From NCBI GenBank assembly GCA_017403205.1, contig JAFQOM010000077.1, positions 1 through 22,022 of the forward strand: a DNA stretch of 22,022 nucleotides. The letters are read 5' to 3'. This DNA comes from Clostridia bacterium. GTDB taxonomy: Bacteria; Bacillota_A; Clostridia; Christensenellales; UBA1242. The notes beneath the pieces were generated by a model. It ran no database searches. It was not told where the DNA came from and saw only the letters and a list, made by a program, of their open reading frames with translations. The translations under genes were made by a program, and so were the position numbers. Shown piece after piece: positions 7,078-15,452 of the stretch. Position 1 is the stretch's first letter; each line of letters starts with the position of its first letter.

Positions 7078-7788
7078 ATGCAAATAGGTGGATTTGTTAA
7101 AAATTCTTTTGTTGATTATCCAGGTTTAATTAGTTGCTGTGTTTTTGTTGTAGGTTGCAATTTTAATTGTTGGTATTGTCATAATAGCCATTTGCTTAAA
7201 GATAACAACACATTAATTGACGAAAAAACTATTTTTGAATTTTTATCTTCTCACAAGAGTTTTATTGATGCAGTTGTTGTAAGTGGTGGAGAGCCAACCT
7301 TGCAAAAAGACTTAAAAGAATTTTTGCAAAAGATTAAAGTACTAAATTATAAAATAAAGTTGGATACAAATGGTAGTGACTATAAAGTACTTAAAGATAT
7401 TGTTGAAAGCGGGCTTGTAGATTATGTTGCAATGGATATAAAAGCACCCCTTACAAAATATAAAGATATTGTATGTCAAAATATAGATGTAACAAATGTG
7501 CATATGAGCATAAGTTATTTGTTAAACAGTAAAATAGATTATGAATTTAGAACAACATTTAGTAGTGATTTAACGGTGGATGATATAAAACAAATTATAA
7601 ATACTATTCAAGGCGCAAAAAATTATAGTTTACAAAAATGTAGGGTTGAATTTTTAAATAAAAATGTTGGCGAGGCAAAATTAAAAACAAAATTAGGTTT
7701 AAAAGAGCACGGCAAACAAGAAGTGGATGAGTTGTTGATTTTTGCAAAAAATAAAGTTAAAAACTTTGTTGTAAAAGGCTTTGCTTGA
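7078..7788 (+). CDS. nrdG: Anaerobic ribonucleotide reductase activating protein (radical SAM activase)
   Basis: A radical S-adenosylmethionine enzyme that abstracts hydrogen from the NrdD glycine to create the working radical. Seen in 236 aa: the N-terminal SFVDYPG block; the 4Fe-4S motif CNFNCWYC with C27, C31 and C34 (CX3CX2C); and the SAM-binding SGGEP (69-73). Length (236 aa) matches the clostridial NrdG/PflA-like branch, which is longer than E. coli NrdG (about 154 aa). AAGGA at 7061-7065 precedes ATG 7078. It is the second gene of the nrdDG unit and ends with a TGA stop shortly before a strong terminator. That position beside nrdD makes assignment to NrdG much more likely than to a pyruvate formate-lyase activase. 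Confidence 0.93.
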   Translation: MQIGGFVKNSFVDYPGLISCCVFVVGCNFNCWYCHNSHLLKDNNTLIDEKTIFEFLSSHKSFIDAVVVSGGEPTLQKDLKEFLQKIKVLNYKIKLDTNGSDYKVLKDIVESGLVDYVAMDIKAPLTKYKDIVCQNIDVTNVHMSISYLLNSKIDYEFRTTFSSDLTVDDIKQIINTIQGAKNYSLQKCRVEFLNKNVGEAKLKTKLGLKEHGKQEVDELLIFAKNKVKNFVVKGFA

Positions 7789-7803
7789 TAATTAATGTTT
7801 TAT

Positions 7804-7847
7804 AAAAAGTGTAAAAATTTTAGATAAAAATTTTTGCACTTTTTTTG
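7804..7847 (+). terminator. nrdDG terminator
   Basis: An 18-bp stem (7804-7821 with 7827-7844) that is perfect except for one T-G wobble, a 5-nt loop AGATA and a T-tract to 7847. It begins 16 bases after the nrdG stop. Confidence 0.92.
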
Positions 7848-7951
7848 ATTATAAAAATAAGCAAACTAATTATCTATAAATCACTAAAAATCGGCAAAAG
7901 ATGGCATTTTATACAATAAAAAAAATAGGTCTTTTTTTTTAGTTTATACTG

Positions 7952-7960
7952 TGATATAAT
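7952..7960 (+). promoter_or_regulatory. Extended -10 promoter for floA
   Basis: TGATATAAT at 7952-7960 is a perfect extended -10 (TGnTATAAT). The -35 region is a poly-T run (7932-7940) with no TTGACA match. The start would be near 7967, about 30 nt before ATG 7997. Confidence 0.68.
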
Positions 7961-7996
7961 TTAGACGTAAAAAATAAAAAACAAATGGAATAATCA

Positions 7997-9037
7997 ATGG
8001 CAAATTTATTGTTAAGTTCATCTTTATTAAATTGGTTGTGGTTAATTATTTTGGGGGTAATTTTAATTGCCTTTTTTGTCGTTGTTTTAATTTTATTGCC
8101 AGTTAAAGCTTGGTTTAAGGGTTTAACTTGTGGGTGTAAAATATCTATATTTAAATTAATAGCTTTAAAATCAAGAAAGGCTAACGTTGCCACCATAGTT
8201 GATGCTTTTATATGTGCTAAAAAAGCAGGTATTTATATTGATATTGAAGAGCTAGAAACTCATCATATGGCTGGTGGAGATATAACAGGAGTTGTAAACG
8301 CCTTGATAAGTGCATATAACGCAAAAATAGAGATGTCTGTTGATACAGCAAAAGCTCTGGATCTTGCAGGATATAATGTTTTTGATGTTGTTAAAAGCAG
8401 CATTAATCCTAGAGTTGTAGAAACCCAAGTTTTTAATGCTGTTTGTAAAGATGGTATAGAACTTAAGGCTAGAGCAAAAATAACAATAAAAGGTAGAATT
8501 TCAAAAACAATAGGTAGCGCCGGAGAAGAAACAATTATATCTCGCGTTGTTGAGTCTGTTTCAAGTGCGATAAGCGGTAGCGATAGTCATAAAGAAGTTT
8601 TGCAAAACTTAGATTTTATATCAAACATGGTTATTGCAAAGAATTTGGATAAGGGAACTTGTTTTGATATTTTATCAATTGACATTGTTAATGTTGAAAT
8701 AGGAAAAGATATTGGTTCAATTTTTATGATGGAACAGGCTAAAAGAGAGCAACAGCTTTCTACATACAAAATGGAAGAAAGAAAATATAAAGCATTGTGT
8801 GAAGAACAAGAATTAAAAGCAAAGGCCCAAAAAATGCAAATAGCAAAAATAGAGGCAGAGGCGGAAGTTCCAAAGGCACTAGCAAAAGCGTTTGAAGAGG
8901 GTAAAATAAATATTATGGACTATTATAAAGTTCAAAATATTATAGCAGATACAAATATGCGCAAATCTTTTGCATTATCTAACAAAAAAACAAATAAAGA
9001 TGATGACGATGATATAGATAGCTTTGATCTTGACTAG
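7997..9037 (+). CDS. floA: Flotillin-like protein FloA (SPFH domain, membrane microdomain scaffold)
   Basis: A membrane-inserted SPFH protein that oligomerises and organises functional membrane microdomains. Seen in 346 aa: an N-terminal hydrophobic hairpin or segment (about 11-35, ending LLPVKAW); family blocks such as HKAG-like AKKAGIYIDIEELETHHMAGG; SINPRVVET; GSAGEETIISRV; SHKEVL; FDILSIDIVNVEIGKDIG; then a Glu/Ala coiled-coil stretch with EAEAEVPKALAKAF (about 290-303) and IMDYYKVQNIIADTNMR. The family is about 330 aa; the extra length here is a Lys/Asp-rich C-terminal tail (KDDDDDIDSFDLD). The NfeD-type partner that often sits beside flotillins is absent from the window. The downstream gene, 47 bases away, encodes another single-pass membrane protein. 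GGA at 7987-7989 is a modest ribosome binding site. Confidence 0.93.
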   Translation: MANLLLSSSLLNWLWLIILGVILIAFFVVVLILLPVKAWFKGLTCGCKISIFKLIALKSRKANVATIVDAFICAKKAGIYIDIEELETHHMAGGDITGVVNALISAYNAKIEMSVDTAKALDLAGYNVFDVVKSSINPRVVETQVFNAVCKDGIELKARAKITIKGRISKTIGSAGEETIISRVVESVSSAISGSDSHKEVLQNLDFISNMVIAKNLDKGTCFDILSIDIVNVEIGKDIGSIFMMEQAKREQQLSTYKMEERKYKALCEEQELKAKAQKMQIAKIEAEAEVPKALAKAFEEGKINIMDYYKVQNIIADTNMRKSFALSNKKTNKDDDDDIDSFDLD

Positions 9038-9084
9038 AGTTGTTTTATAAAGATTAAAATTGTATGTTAAAAGGAGGAGAAAAA

Positions 9085-9861
9085 ATGGATACAACTTTAT
9101 GGATAATAATATTTTCATGTTTATTTGTTTTTTCTCTTATAGCCTATAATTTTAAAAAAATAAAATCTTTTTTTAGTAAGTTATTTAAATCTTCTAACAA
9201 TAAAAAAACAAAATCAAGTAATAAAAAAAGCGCTAAATCAAAGGCTATAAAATTAAAGGCAACAGAAAATCAAATTAGACCACTTTTAAAAGCACCAGAA
9301 GAAAAACCTACGAACACTAAGGATAAAGAAGAAAAAACAAAGGTTGAAGAGCAAAAAGCAATGGATTACAAGTTTAAGCCTGTAAGCCCAGTAAAAGAAG
9401 AAAAGAAAAATCTTGATGATCTTAAATTAGAATTAGATAAAGAATTTGAGGAAATTAGAAAATATTTAGATTTTCCAAAATCCAACAACATAAAAGACGT
9501 CTATTCTAAAAGAATTAATCCGAATTTAAATATTAATGCAAAGCAAAATATAAATTCAAATACTTTTTTAAATAATTCAAATAAGCAAGGTTTTTATGAT
9601 GCTGAAACTCAAAGTTTGGATACAATGATGGATATTGAAAAGAAAATGCGAAACAATAGAAAACCTGCGCTTTTAAATTCTCCAAAAAGCGAATATGAAA
9701 ATGAATTAAGAAAAAGAAGTATTTATCATAAAGATTCATCCTTAAAAACATTAGAAAATAAGGTTATGATAGATGGGGAAGAAATTGATCTAAATAAGTT
9801 ACCGTTAAATATTAAAAAACTTTTAATTAGCAATATTTTATCAAAAAAGAACTATGACTAA
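9085..9861 (+). CDS. Unknown single-pass membrane protein in the floA operon
   Basis: I recognise no family. The 258-aa product begins with a hydrophobic segment (about 5-21, LWIIIFSCLFVFSLIAY). A Lys/Ser-rich basic stretch (about 24-62) follows, and then a long polar, Lys/Glu/Asn-rich and probably disordered middle part. The last about 35 residues form a compact helical tail (IDGEEIDLNKLPLNIKKLLISN) that looks like the most conserved part. By the positive-inside rule the bulk is cytosolic. I chose ATG 9085 because a perfect AAGGAGG (9071-9077) lies seven bases upstream; an upstream in-frame ATG at 9064 would encode that sequence. It follows floA by 47 bases without a terminator, so it is probably co-expressed and may work with FloA. 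B. subtilis floA is also followed by a gene of unknown role, yqfB, but that product is much shorter. Confidence 0.85.
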   Translation: MDTTLWIIIFSCLFVFSLIAYNFKKIKSFFSKLFKSSNNKKTKSSNKKSAKSKAIKLKATENQIRPLLKAPEEKPTNTKDKEEKTKVEEQKAMDYKFKPVSPVKEEKKNLDDLKLELDKEFEEIRKYLDFPKSNNIKDVYSKRINPNLNINAKQNINSNTFLNNSNKQGFYDAETQSLDTMMDIEKKMRNNRKPALLNSPKSEYENELRKRSIYHKDSSLKTLENKVMIDGEEIDLNKLPLNIKKLLISNILSKKNYD

Positions 9862-9878
9862 TGTGTACATAGTTTTTT
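9850..9878 (+). terminator. Terminator of the floA operon, overlapping the stop codon
   Basis: AACTATG (9850-9856) pairs with CATAGTT (9868-9874), extended by AC/GT around a bulged A, and is followed by six T residues (9873-9878). The left arm is inside the last codons of the preceding gene (stop 9859-9861). Confidence 0.75.
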
Positions 9879-9914
9879 AATATTTTAGGGCAAAATATAA
9901 TTAATGGGTTTTTA

Positions 9915-9948
9915 TTTGTTTGACAAACAAAAACTGATTTTATATTAT
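9915..9948 (+). promoter_or_regulatory. Promoter of the SUFU-domain gene with an overlapping palindrome
   Basis: TTGACA (9920-9925), a 17-bp spacer and TATTAT (9943-9948); the start would be near 9955. The -35 element sits inside a perfect inverted repeat, TTTGTTTG-A-CAAACAAA (9915-9931, 8-bp arms around one base), which could be a repressor operator or a chance AT-rich palindrome. Confidence 0.68.
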
Positions 9949-9970
9949 TATACTATAAGTGAGGTGTGTT

Positions 9971-10663
9971 ATGGAACCTATGTTTAGTGAGGATATTACA
10001 GACAGACAAGCAGAAGCAGTTGCTTTTTTGATGGCGCATTTGGGCTCTGATGTTGATCATATGCATTATATTAAATTTGAACAATATTATTCAGATTTAC
10101 ATGCTGTTGATATTGCTATTTTTGAACCAACAAAATATTTTGATGCTTATGTTGCAATGACAGCTGGTTTAAGTGATTATAAATTTAATAAAAATTTTAA
10201 AAGAAGTGAACTTGTAATGGTTTTGCCAAAAACATGGAAGCCTATTTTTGAAAAAGAAGAGTATTCTTGGCCAATTCAATTGTTGCTTGATGTTGCCCAT
10301 GGGGTTATTGATAATAATAATGGTACTATGCCTGGGCATGTTTATATATGTAATAATGACGAAGGCGAATACGCAAAAGCTTCTAATGCTATTGGTGGAA
10401 TTTTGAGTTTGCCAGAAGAATTTCCTATTGAGTTGTTTGAATTTAAAGGTGATGATTGTTACGTAAGATTTATGCAAGTTATACCTATTTCTAGTGATGA
10501 TTTGGCTAGAATTGAAGAAATTGGTCCTGCAAAGTTTATTGAATTTAACTTGCATGATAGTGAAGGTCCTCAAATGAGGGTTAAACTTAAACAAAAAACA
10601 GTAGCAGGAATAGACAAAATTATTAAACAAAATGAAGAGGCTTTAAAAACAAAAAAGAAGTAA
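9971..10663 (+). CDS. Suppressor-of-fused (SUFU) domain protein
   Basis: The 230-aa protein reads as a bacterial SUFU-domain protein: AMTAGLSDYKF, then RSELVMVLPKTW, the central WPIQLLLDVAHGVIDNN, and FMQVIPISSDDLARIEEIG near the C terminus. There is no signal peptide or membrane segment, so it is cytosolic. In bacteria the SUFU domain is found in stand-alone proteins of unknown role and has been proposed, from comparative genomics, as an immunity domain in polymorphic-toxin loci. No toxin-like gene is nearby, so an immunity role has no support from context here. I chose ATG 9971 because GAGGTG (9961-9966) lies upstream; an in-frame GTG at 9959 overlaps that site. It has its own promoter and a very strong terminator, so it is monocistronic. 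Confidence 0.82.
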   Translation: MEPMFSEDITDRQAEAVAFLMAHLGSDVDHMHYIKFEQYYSDLHAVDIAIFEPTKYFDAYVAMTAGLSDYKFNKNFKRSELVMVLPKTWKPIFEKEEYSWPIQLLLDVAHGVIDNNNGTMPGHVYICNNDEGEYAKASNAIGGILSLPEEFPIELFEFKGDDCYVRFMQVIPISSDDLARIEEIGPAKFIEFNLHDSEGPQMRVKLKQKTVAGIDKIIKQNEEALKTKKK

Positions 10664-10672
10664 TATGTTTAT

Positions 10673-10703
10673 AAAAGCAACAAGATAATTCTTGTTGCTT
10701 TTT
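10673..10703 (+). terminator. Strong terminator between the SUFU gene and ruvC
   Basis: A 13-bp perfect stem (AAAAGCAACAAGA at 10673-10685 with TCTTGTTGCTTTT at 10690-10702), a TAAT tetraloop and a closing T-run (10699-10703) followed by G and five more T residues. Confidence 0.93.
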
Positions 10704-10716
10704 GTTTTTATGTTGC

Positions 10717-10745
10717 TTGACAAACGTTGTAAAACAAAATAAACT
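10717..10745 (+). promoter_or_regulatory. Promoter of the ruvCAB-queA operon
   Basis: TTGACA (10717-10722), a 17-bp spacer and TAAACT (10740-10745, four of six consensus bases). The start would be near 10752, about 20 nt before ATG 10772. No GAACnnnnGTTC-type LexA/DinR box is seen here, so SOS control is not supported. Confidence 0.62.
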
Positions 10746-10771
10746 TTTTATATATTTATAAAAGGACGTAT

Positions 10772-11263
10772 ATGAGAGTTTTAGGTATTGATCCTGGTTT
10801 TGCACTTGTTGGGTTTGGGATTGTTGATCAAATTAATGGGCAATTTGAAGTTGTTGATTATGGTGTTATTTCTACACATAAAGATGAAAGCTTTTCAACA
10901 AGGCTTGCAATTATATACAAGGGTATGTGTGATCTTATTGATACGTATAAACCAGATGCAATTGCAATAGAAGAATTGTTCTTTTTTAAAAACCAAAAAA
11001 CTGTAATACCTGTAGCAGAAGCCAGAGGGGTTATTGTTTTAAGCGCAATTCAAAAAAATGGCAATGTTTTTGAATATACACCTTTGCAAATAAAACAAGC
11101 CTTAACAGGAAATGGTAGGGCAGAAAAAAAACAAATTCAGTATATGGTAAAAAGTATATTGGGATTGGAAAGTGTACCAAAACCCGATGACGCGGCAGAT
11201 GCTGTTGCAGTGGCGATAACACATCTTCAAACAAATAGTTTGTTAGGGGATAATAGAGTTTAG
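10772..11263 (+). CDS. ruvC: Holliday junction resolvase RuvC
   Basis: Endonuclease that cuts Holliday junctions symmetrically in concert with RuvAB during recombinational repair. The 163-aa protein has the standard length and the four acidic active-site residues: D7 in LGIDPG, E67 in IAIEELFF, and D140 and D143 in KPDDAADA near the C terminus. The RNase H-like core is intact. AAAAGGA lies just upstream of ATG 10772. It is the first gene of ruvC-ruvA-ruvB-queA, with 22 bases to ruvA. Confidence 0.97.
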   Translation: MRVLGIDPGFALVGFGIVDQINGQFEVVDYGVISTHKDESFSTRLAIIYKGMCDLIDTYKPDAIAIEELFFFKNQKTVIPVAEARGVIVLSAIQKNGNVFEYTPLQIKQALTGNGRAEKKQIQYMVKSILGLESVPKPDDAADAVAVAITHLQTNSLLGDNRV

Positions 11264-11285
11264 AGTTTTTTTGAGGATTTAATTT

Positions 11286-11870
11286 ATGTTTAATTATATT
11301 ATAGGTAAAATAACAGAAAAAACGGATGTTTATGCTGTTGTAGAAAATAACAATATTGGTTTTGAGTTAAATATGTCTACTTTTAGTTTGCAATCTCTTT
11401 TAATAGGACAAGAAGCAAAAATTTTTGTGTATTATCAACAAAAAGAAGACGCTGTTAACTTGTTTGGTTTTTTAAATCGCGAAGAAAAAGATTTGTTCTT
11501 AAAACTTATAAGTGTTAGTGGCGTTGGCCCTAAGGGCGCAATTGCAATTTTGTCAAATATTTCTACAAATGATTTGGGTGTGGTTATTGCAAAACAAGAT
11601 CTAAACACTTTATCAAAAGTAAAGGGTGTTGGCAAAAAAACAGCAGAGCGTATATTGGTTGAGCTTAAAGATAAAATTGATATTTTACCTATGGAACTTT
11701 TAGGGATGAAGGAAATAGGCGTTGATACTCAAGAAGTTGATGATGCAATTGAGGTGTTGATAAGTCTAGGTCTTACCAAGCAAGAAGCGGTAAAAAATGC
11801 AAAACAATGTTATAAACAAGGTGATAAAGCAGAAGATGTTATTGCTAAAGCACTTTCAAATAGAAAGTAA
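11286..11870 (+). CDS. ruvA: Holliday junction branch migration protein RuvA
   Basis: Forms the tetrameric platform that binds four-way junctions and loads RuvB. The 194-aa protein has the family's three-part layout: an N-terminal OB fold (1-62, with YIIGKI at the start); a middle domain with two helix-hairpin-helix motifs, VSGVGPK (77-83) and VKGVGKKTAE (112-121); and a C-terminal RuvB-binding three-helix domain (about 146-194, VDDAIEVLISLGLTKQEA). GAGGA upstream of ATG 11286 is the ribosome binding site. It lies 22 bases after ruvC and 26 bases before ruvB. Confidence 0.97.
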   Translation: MFNYIIGKITEKTDVYAVVENNNIGFELNMSTFSLQSLLIGQEAKIFVYYQQKEDAVNLFGFLNREEKDLFLKLISVSGVGPKGAIAILSNISTNDLGVVIAKQDLNTLSKVKGVGKKTAERILVELKDKIDILPMELLGMKEIGVDTQEVDDAIEVLISLGLTKQEAVKNAKQCYKQGDKAEDVIAKALSNRK

Positions 11871-11896
11871 AAGATTTTTACTAAAAAGGATTTAAG

Positions 11897-12943
11897 ATGA
11901 ACGAGTTTATAAAAAGTACAAAAAACTTGTCTGAAGCGGAAATGGAAATTTCGTTAAGACCTGCAAAATTAAGTGAATATGTTGGTCAAGAAAAAATTAA
12001 AGAAGGGCTATCTATATTTATAGAAGCTGCAAAAAACAGACATGAACCACTAGATCATGTGTTGTTGTATGGCCCACCAGGGCTTGGAAAAACAACATTA
12101 TCTCATATTATAGCTAGAGAGCTAGGCTCTCAATTAAAGATAACAAGTGGTCCCGCTATAGAACATGCTGCAGATTTGGCTGCAATTTTAACAAATCTTC
12201 AAAAAAATGATGTGTTGTTTATAGATGAAATTCATAGGTTAAATCACTCTGTAGAAGAAATTTTATATCCGGCTATGGAAGATTTTTCACTTGATTTTAT
12301 CGTTGGAAAAGGGCCTAGTGCAAGAAATATGAGGTTAAAACTACAACCTTTTACGTTGATTGGTGCTACAACAAAAGCGGGAAATATTTCATCTCCACTA
12401 AGAGATAGATTTGGTATTATTCAAAGATTGGAAATGTATACTCCTGATGATCTTGCAAAAATTGTTATGCGCAGCGCTAAAATCTTAAATATAGATATTA
12501 CGCCAGAAGCTGTTATGGAAATAGCAACAAGAAGCAGAGGTACCCCTAGAATAGCCAACAGACTGTTAAAAAGGGTAAGGGACTTTGCTGATGTTAAAAA
12601 GGGTGGGCTTGTTGATGAGGATATTACAAAACAAGCATTAAAACTTATGGACATTGATAATTTGGGCTTAGATTTTGTAGATAGGCGCATGATAGAAACC
12701 CTTATAAAAGTTTTTGGTGGCGGCCCTGTTGGTTTGGAAACACTCGCAACAGCCATTGGTGAGGAAGTAGCAACAGTAGAAGATGTTTATGAACCATATT
12801 TAATAAGGCTTGGATTTTTAGCAAGAACCCCAAGGGGTAGAGTTGCTTTAACAAGAGCATATGATCACATGAACTTAAAAATAGAAGAAAACAAATTAGA
12901 TCAAATAAAAAAATTAGAAAAAATTGAAAATATTGAAAACTAG
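11897..12943 (+). CDS. ruvB: Holliday junction branch migration ATPase RuvB
   Basis: AAA+ hexameric motor that drives branch migration with RuvA. Seen in 348 aa: Walker [10 protein letters not shown] (59-67, K65); Walker B DEIHR (D110, E111); sensor-1 GATT; the arginine-finger region LRDRFG; the sensor-2 region [15 protein letters not shown]; and the C-terminal winged helix with GRVAL near the end. Length is typical. AAAAAGGA (11883-11890) lies six bases before ATG 11897. The C terminus ends in a short Lys/Glu/Ile tail that is probably disordered. Confidence 0.98.
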   Translation: MNEFIKSTKNLSEAEMEISLRPAKLSEYVGQEKIKEGLSIFIEAAKNRHEPLDHVLLYGPPGLGKTTLSHIIARELGSQLKITSGPAIEHAADLAAILTNLQKNDVLFIDEIHRLNHSVEEILYPAMEDFSLDFIVGKGPSARNMRLKLQPFTLIGATTKAGNISSPLRDRFGIIQRLEMYTPDDLAKIVMRSAKILNIDITPEAVMEIATRSRGTPRIANRLLKRVRDFADVKKGGLVDEDITKQALKLMDIDNLGLDFVDRRMIETLIKVFGGGPVGLETLATAIGEEVATVEDVYEPYLIRLGFLARTPRGRVALTRAYDHMNLKIEENKLDQIKKLEKIENIEN

Positions 12944-12988
12944 TTTTTGATTATTTAAGTAAAATTAAAATAAAAAGAAAAAGAGAAG

Positions 12989-14029
12989 ATGGACAATATA
13001 GATTACACAAAAAGAAGCACCTATTATTATGACTTGCCTGAAGAATTAATTGCTCAAGTCCCACTTAAGCAAAGAGATAGCTCTAAATTGCTAGTTTATA
13101 ACAAAAAACAAAAACAAATAGAGCATAAACACTTTTATGATATTGTTGATTATTTAAAAGCAGGAGATGTTCTTGTTTTAAACAATACAAGAGTTATACC
13201 CTGTAGGCTTATTGGAACAAAAGTTGATACTGGTGCTAAGGTAGAAATTTTTATTATAAAACGCATTAATTTAACAGATTGGGAAGCGTTAGCAAAACCT
13301 GCAAAAAGATTAAAAACAGGAACAATCGTTAAATTTAATGATGAGCTTAGTTGTGAAATTTTGGGCGACAACAACATAATGGGCAAAAATGTTAGATTTA
13401 TTTTTTCTGGAACTTTTGAAGATGTTTTGTCTCGTGCTGGTGTTATGCCGTTGCCACCTTATATTAAAGAAAAGTTAGCGGATCAAGAAAGGTATCAAAC
13501 TGTTTATAGTAAAACAAATGGATCAACGGCAGCGCCAACGGCAGGTCTTCACTTTACGCCAGAACTTTTAGAAAAAATAAAACAAAAAGGTGTAACAGTT
13601 TGTTATGTGTTATTGCATGTAGGTCTTGGCACATTTAGGCCTGTAAAGGAAGATAATATTTTAAACCATGATATGCACGCAGAATATTATGAAATTTCTG
13701 AAGAAGTGGCAAATATAATTAATAATGCAAAAGATGAAGGTAGACGCATAATTGCTGTAGGTACAACTTCACTTAGAACTTTGGAAAGTGGCAATAAAAA
13801 TGGTGTTGTGGTGGCGCAAAAAAATACAACAAATTTGTTTTGTTATCCACCTTATAAATTTAAGGTTGTTGATTGTCTTATAACAAACTTTCATTTGCCA
13901 GAAAGCACTCTTATTATGCTTGTTAGTGCTTTTGCGGGCTACGATGATACAATGCAAGTTTATAGTGAGGCTATAAAACAAAAATATAGATTTTTTAGCT
14001 TTGGTGATGCTTGCTTTTTCTACGAATAA
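12989..14029 (+). CDS. queA: S-adenosylmethionine:tRNA ribosyltransferase-isomerase QueA
   Basis: Transfers and rearranges the ribosyl part of SAM onto preQ1-modified tRNA (position 34, GUN anticodons) to give epoxyqueuosine. The 346-aa protein has the family's N-terminal LPEELIAQVPLKQRDSSKLLV, the GDVLVLNNTRVIPCRL block, MPLPPYIK, and the SAM-site region STAAPTAGLHFT. The C-terminal NFHLPESTLIMLVSAFAG is also present. Length is standard. It is the fourth gene of the ruv operon, 45 bases after ruvB with only a weak purine-rich ribosome binding site. Its usual neighbour tgt, which catalyses the preceding step, lies about 5.5 kb away beyond the opposite-strand pot operon. Confidence 0.97.
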   Translation: MDNIDYTKRSTYYYDLPEELIAQVPLKQRDSSKLLVYNKKQKQIEHKHFYDIVDYLKAGDVLVLNNTRVIPCRLIGTKVDTGAKVEIFIIKRINLTDWEALAKPAKRLKTGTIVKFNDELSCEILGDNNIMGKNVRFIFSGTFEDVLSRAGVMPLPPYIKEKLADQERYQTVYSKTNGSTAAPTAGLHFTPELLEKIKQKGVTVCYVLLHVGLGTFRPVKEDNILNHDMHAEYYEISEEVANIINNAKDEGRRIIAVGTTSLRTLESGNKNGVVVAQKNTTNLFCYPPYKFKVVDCLITNFHLPESTLIMLVSAFAGYDDTMQVYSEAIKQKYRFFSFGDACFFYE

Positions 14030-14035
14030 ATTGTA

Positions 14036-14068
14036 AAAAAAACACTCTAAATTATAGAGTGTTTTTTT
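14036..14068. terminator. Bidirectional terminator between queA and potD
   Basis: A 14-bp perfect stem (14036-14049 with 14055-14068) with the core CACTCTA/TAGAGTG, a 5-nt loop, A8 on the left and T7 on the right. The same structure therefore ends queA transcription rightward and pot transcription leftward. The queA stop is at 14029 and the potD stop at 14071. Confidence 0.93.
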
Positions 14069-14070
14069 GT

Positions 14071-15438
14071 TTAAAAAATGATTTCTCTTCTTAATTTTGC
14101 CCACATAACAAGCAAACTATCACTTGCTTTAGAGCCCAGGTCTCTCATAATTCCACACTTGTTTAATTGGCTAGGAAAGTAGTAATTATCTGTTTGAATA
14201 TCTAGGTGAGGGAACATAAGAGCTAAATACATTGCTCTAAAAGCTTCAGTGCATTCGTTAAATATAGCACTTTCTTCTTCGTCCATTAAATAATCATAAT
14301 AATCAACGGTTGTTTGATATGTTGCGCTTGTACAACCAGCATAATCCATACAATCAAAAGAAACATTTGGATTTGAAATATATTGCATAAACAAGTTTGC
14401 CGCACGTTTGTTGCCAGCATATTTTGGTATACAGAAACTATCAATCCAAACATTACTGCCTTCAGTAGGTATTATGTATCTAAAGTTTTGATTATAAACA
14501 ACTTCTTCGCCACTCCAGTCAGCCATGATATATCCGGCATCGCAAGACCAAAACATTCCATAATAACCTTGGGCACCCTTTGATGTTAACAAGTCATCTT
14601 TACCTTCGTCAGTTTCATAATCATATACATATTTCTTTTGATTGGAAAGAGTTGTTTTTGCATATTCAAGTTTTTCTTCAAAATTGTCTCCAAGAGTAAA
14701 GATATCTTGCAAAAGTGCTTGATATTCTGTTGTATTAAAGTCGGTAAAGTTTTTGCTTGCTGTTTTTAAGTCATTGTAATAATAGTTAAAAAGTGCAATA
14801 GTGTAGCAGTCTCTTTCGCTATCTTTCATATAAATTTTTTGAGTTGTAACATCAAACAAACTTTTCCATGTTGATTTTAAATAATCTGCAGCATTTACAT
14901 CGCCAACGTTTTGTTGATCTCCATCATAATAATACATAATTCCCATTGTGCCCCACATATAAGGCGTGGCGTATTCAAAATTAGGATCGTATGATTTAAT
15001 TAATTTTACAAGATCTTCATTTTCGTTGTTTTCGCCTAAAATATTTTGACGAACGCCTAAATATTCTGTGCCATCCTCAAGAGTTATTGTTTGGTCAAGA
15101 ACATCTTCGCTTAGTTTTTCTAATACACCTTCATTTTTAAGACGCTCTACCATATAATCACTTGGGCATATTACATCAAAATCTTGTTTTTTTGTTGCAA
15201 CCATAGTATACATTGTTTCGTTTGTATCAAACTCTTTTTTAACAACGGTAATTGTTTTTCCGGTTACTTCATAATACCAATCTTCAAATCCATCAAGAGT
15301 TTCGTCAGGAATATATTCGCCGGGAACATAAAGCCTTAATGTTTGACTTCTGTCTGCGCAACCACCAAAAGTGAAAACACAACTAAAGCACAAAAATAGC
15401 ATTATGCATGACAAAATTAAACTTTTTAATCTTTTCAT
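14071..15438 (-). CDS. potD: Polyamine ABC transporter substrate-binding lipoprotein PotD
   Basis: Extracytoplasmic receptor that captures spermidine/putrescine and delivers it to PotBC. Seen in 455 aa: a basic N terminus, a hydrophobic stretch and a lipobox-like FGGC, so Cys27 would be lipidated and the protein held on the outer face of the membrane. The mature part starts with the family pattern LRLYVPGEYIPDE (normally YNWGEYI), then FDTNETMYTMV and FDVICPSDYMVERL. Later come YMWGTMGIMYY and the C-terminal VWIDSFCIPKYAGNKRAANLFMQYI. It is clearly longer than E. coli PotD (348 aa), with extra length in the middle (about residues 185-300). AAAAGGA precedes the start. It is the last gene of the regulator-potABCD operon, 14 bases after potC. 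Confidence 0.93.
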   Translation of the reverse strand: MKRLKSLILSCIMLFLCFSCVFTFGGCADRSQTLRLYVPGEYIPDETLDGFEDWYYEVTGKTITVVKKEFDTNETMYTMVATKKQDFDVICPSDYMVERLKNEGVLEKLSEDVLDQTITLEDGTEYLGVRQNILGENNENEDLVKLIKSYDPNFEYATPYMWGTMGIMYYYDGDQQNVGDVNAADYLKSTWKSLFDVTTQKIYMKDSERDCYTIALFNYYYNDLKTASKNFTDFNTTEYQALLQDIFTLGDNFEEKLEYAKTTLSNQKKYVYDYETDEGKDDLLTSKGAQGYYGMFWSCDAGYIMADWSGEEVVYNQNFRYIIPTEGSNVWIDSFCIPKYAGNKRAANLFMQYISNPNVSFDCMDYAGCTSATYQTTVDYYDYLMDEEESAIFNECTEAFRAMYLALMFPHLDIQTDNYYFPSQLNKCGIMRDLGSKASDSLLVMWAKLRREIIF

Positions 15439-15452
15439 ATGTGTTTTTCCTT

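Noticed and set aside
10704..10771. LexA/DinR operator in front of ruvCAB
   Set aside because: No GAAC-4-GTTC type site is present, so SOS control cannot be claimed.
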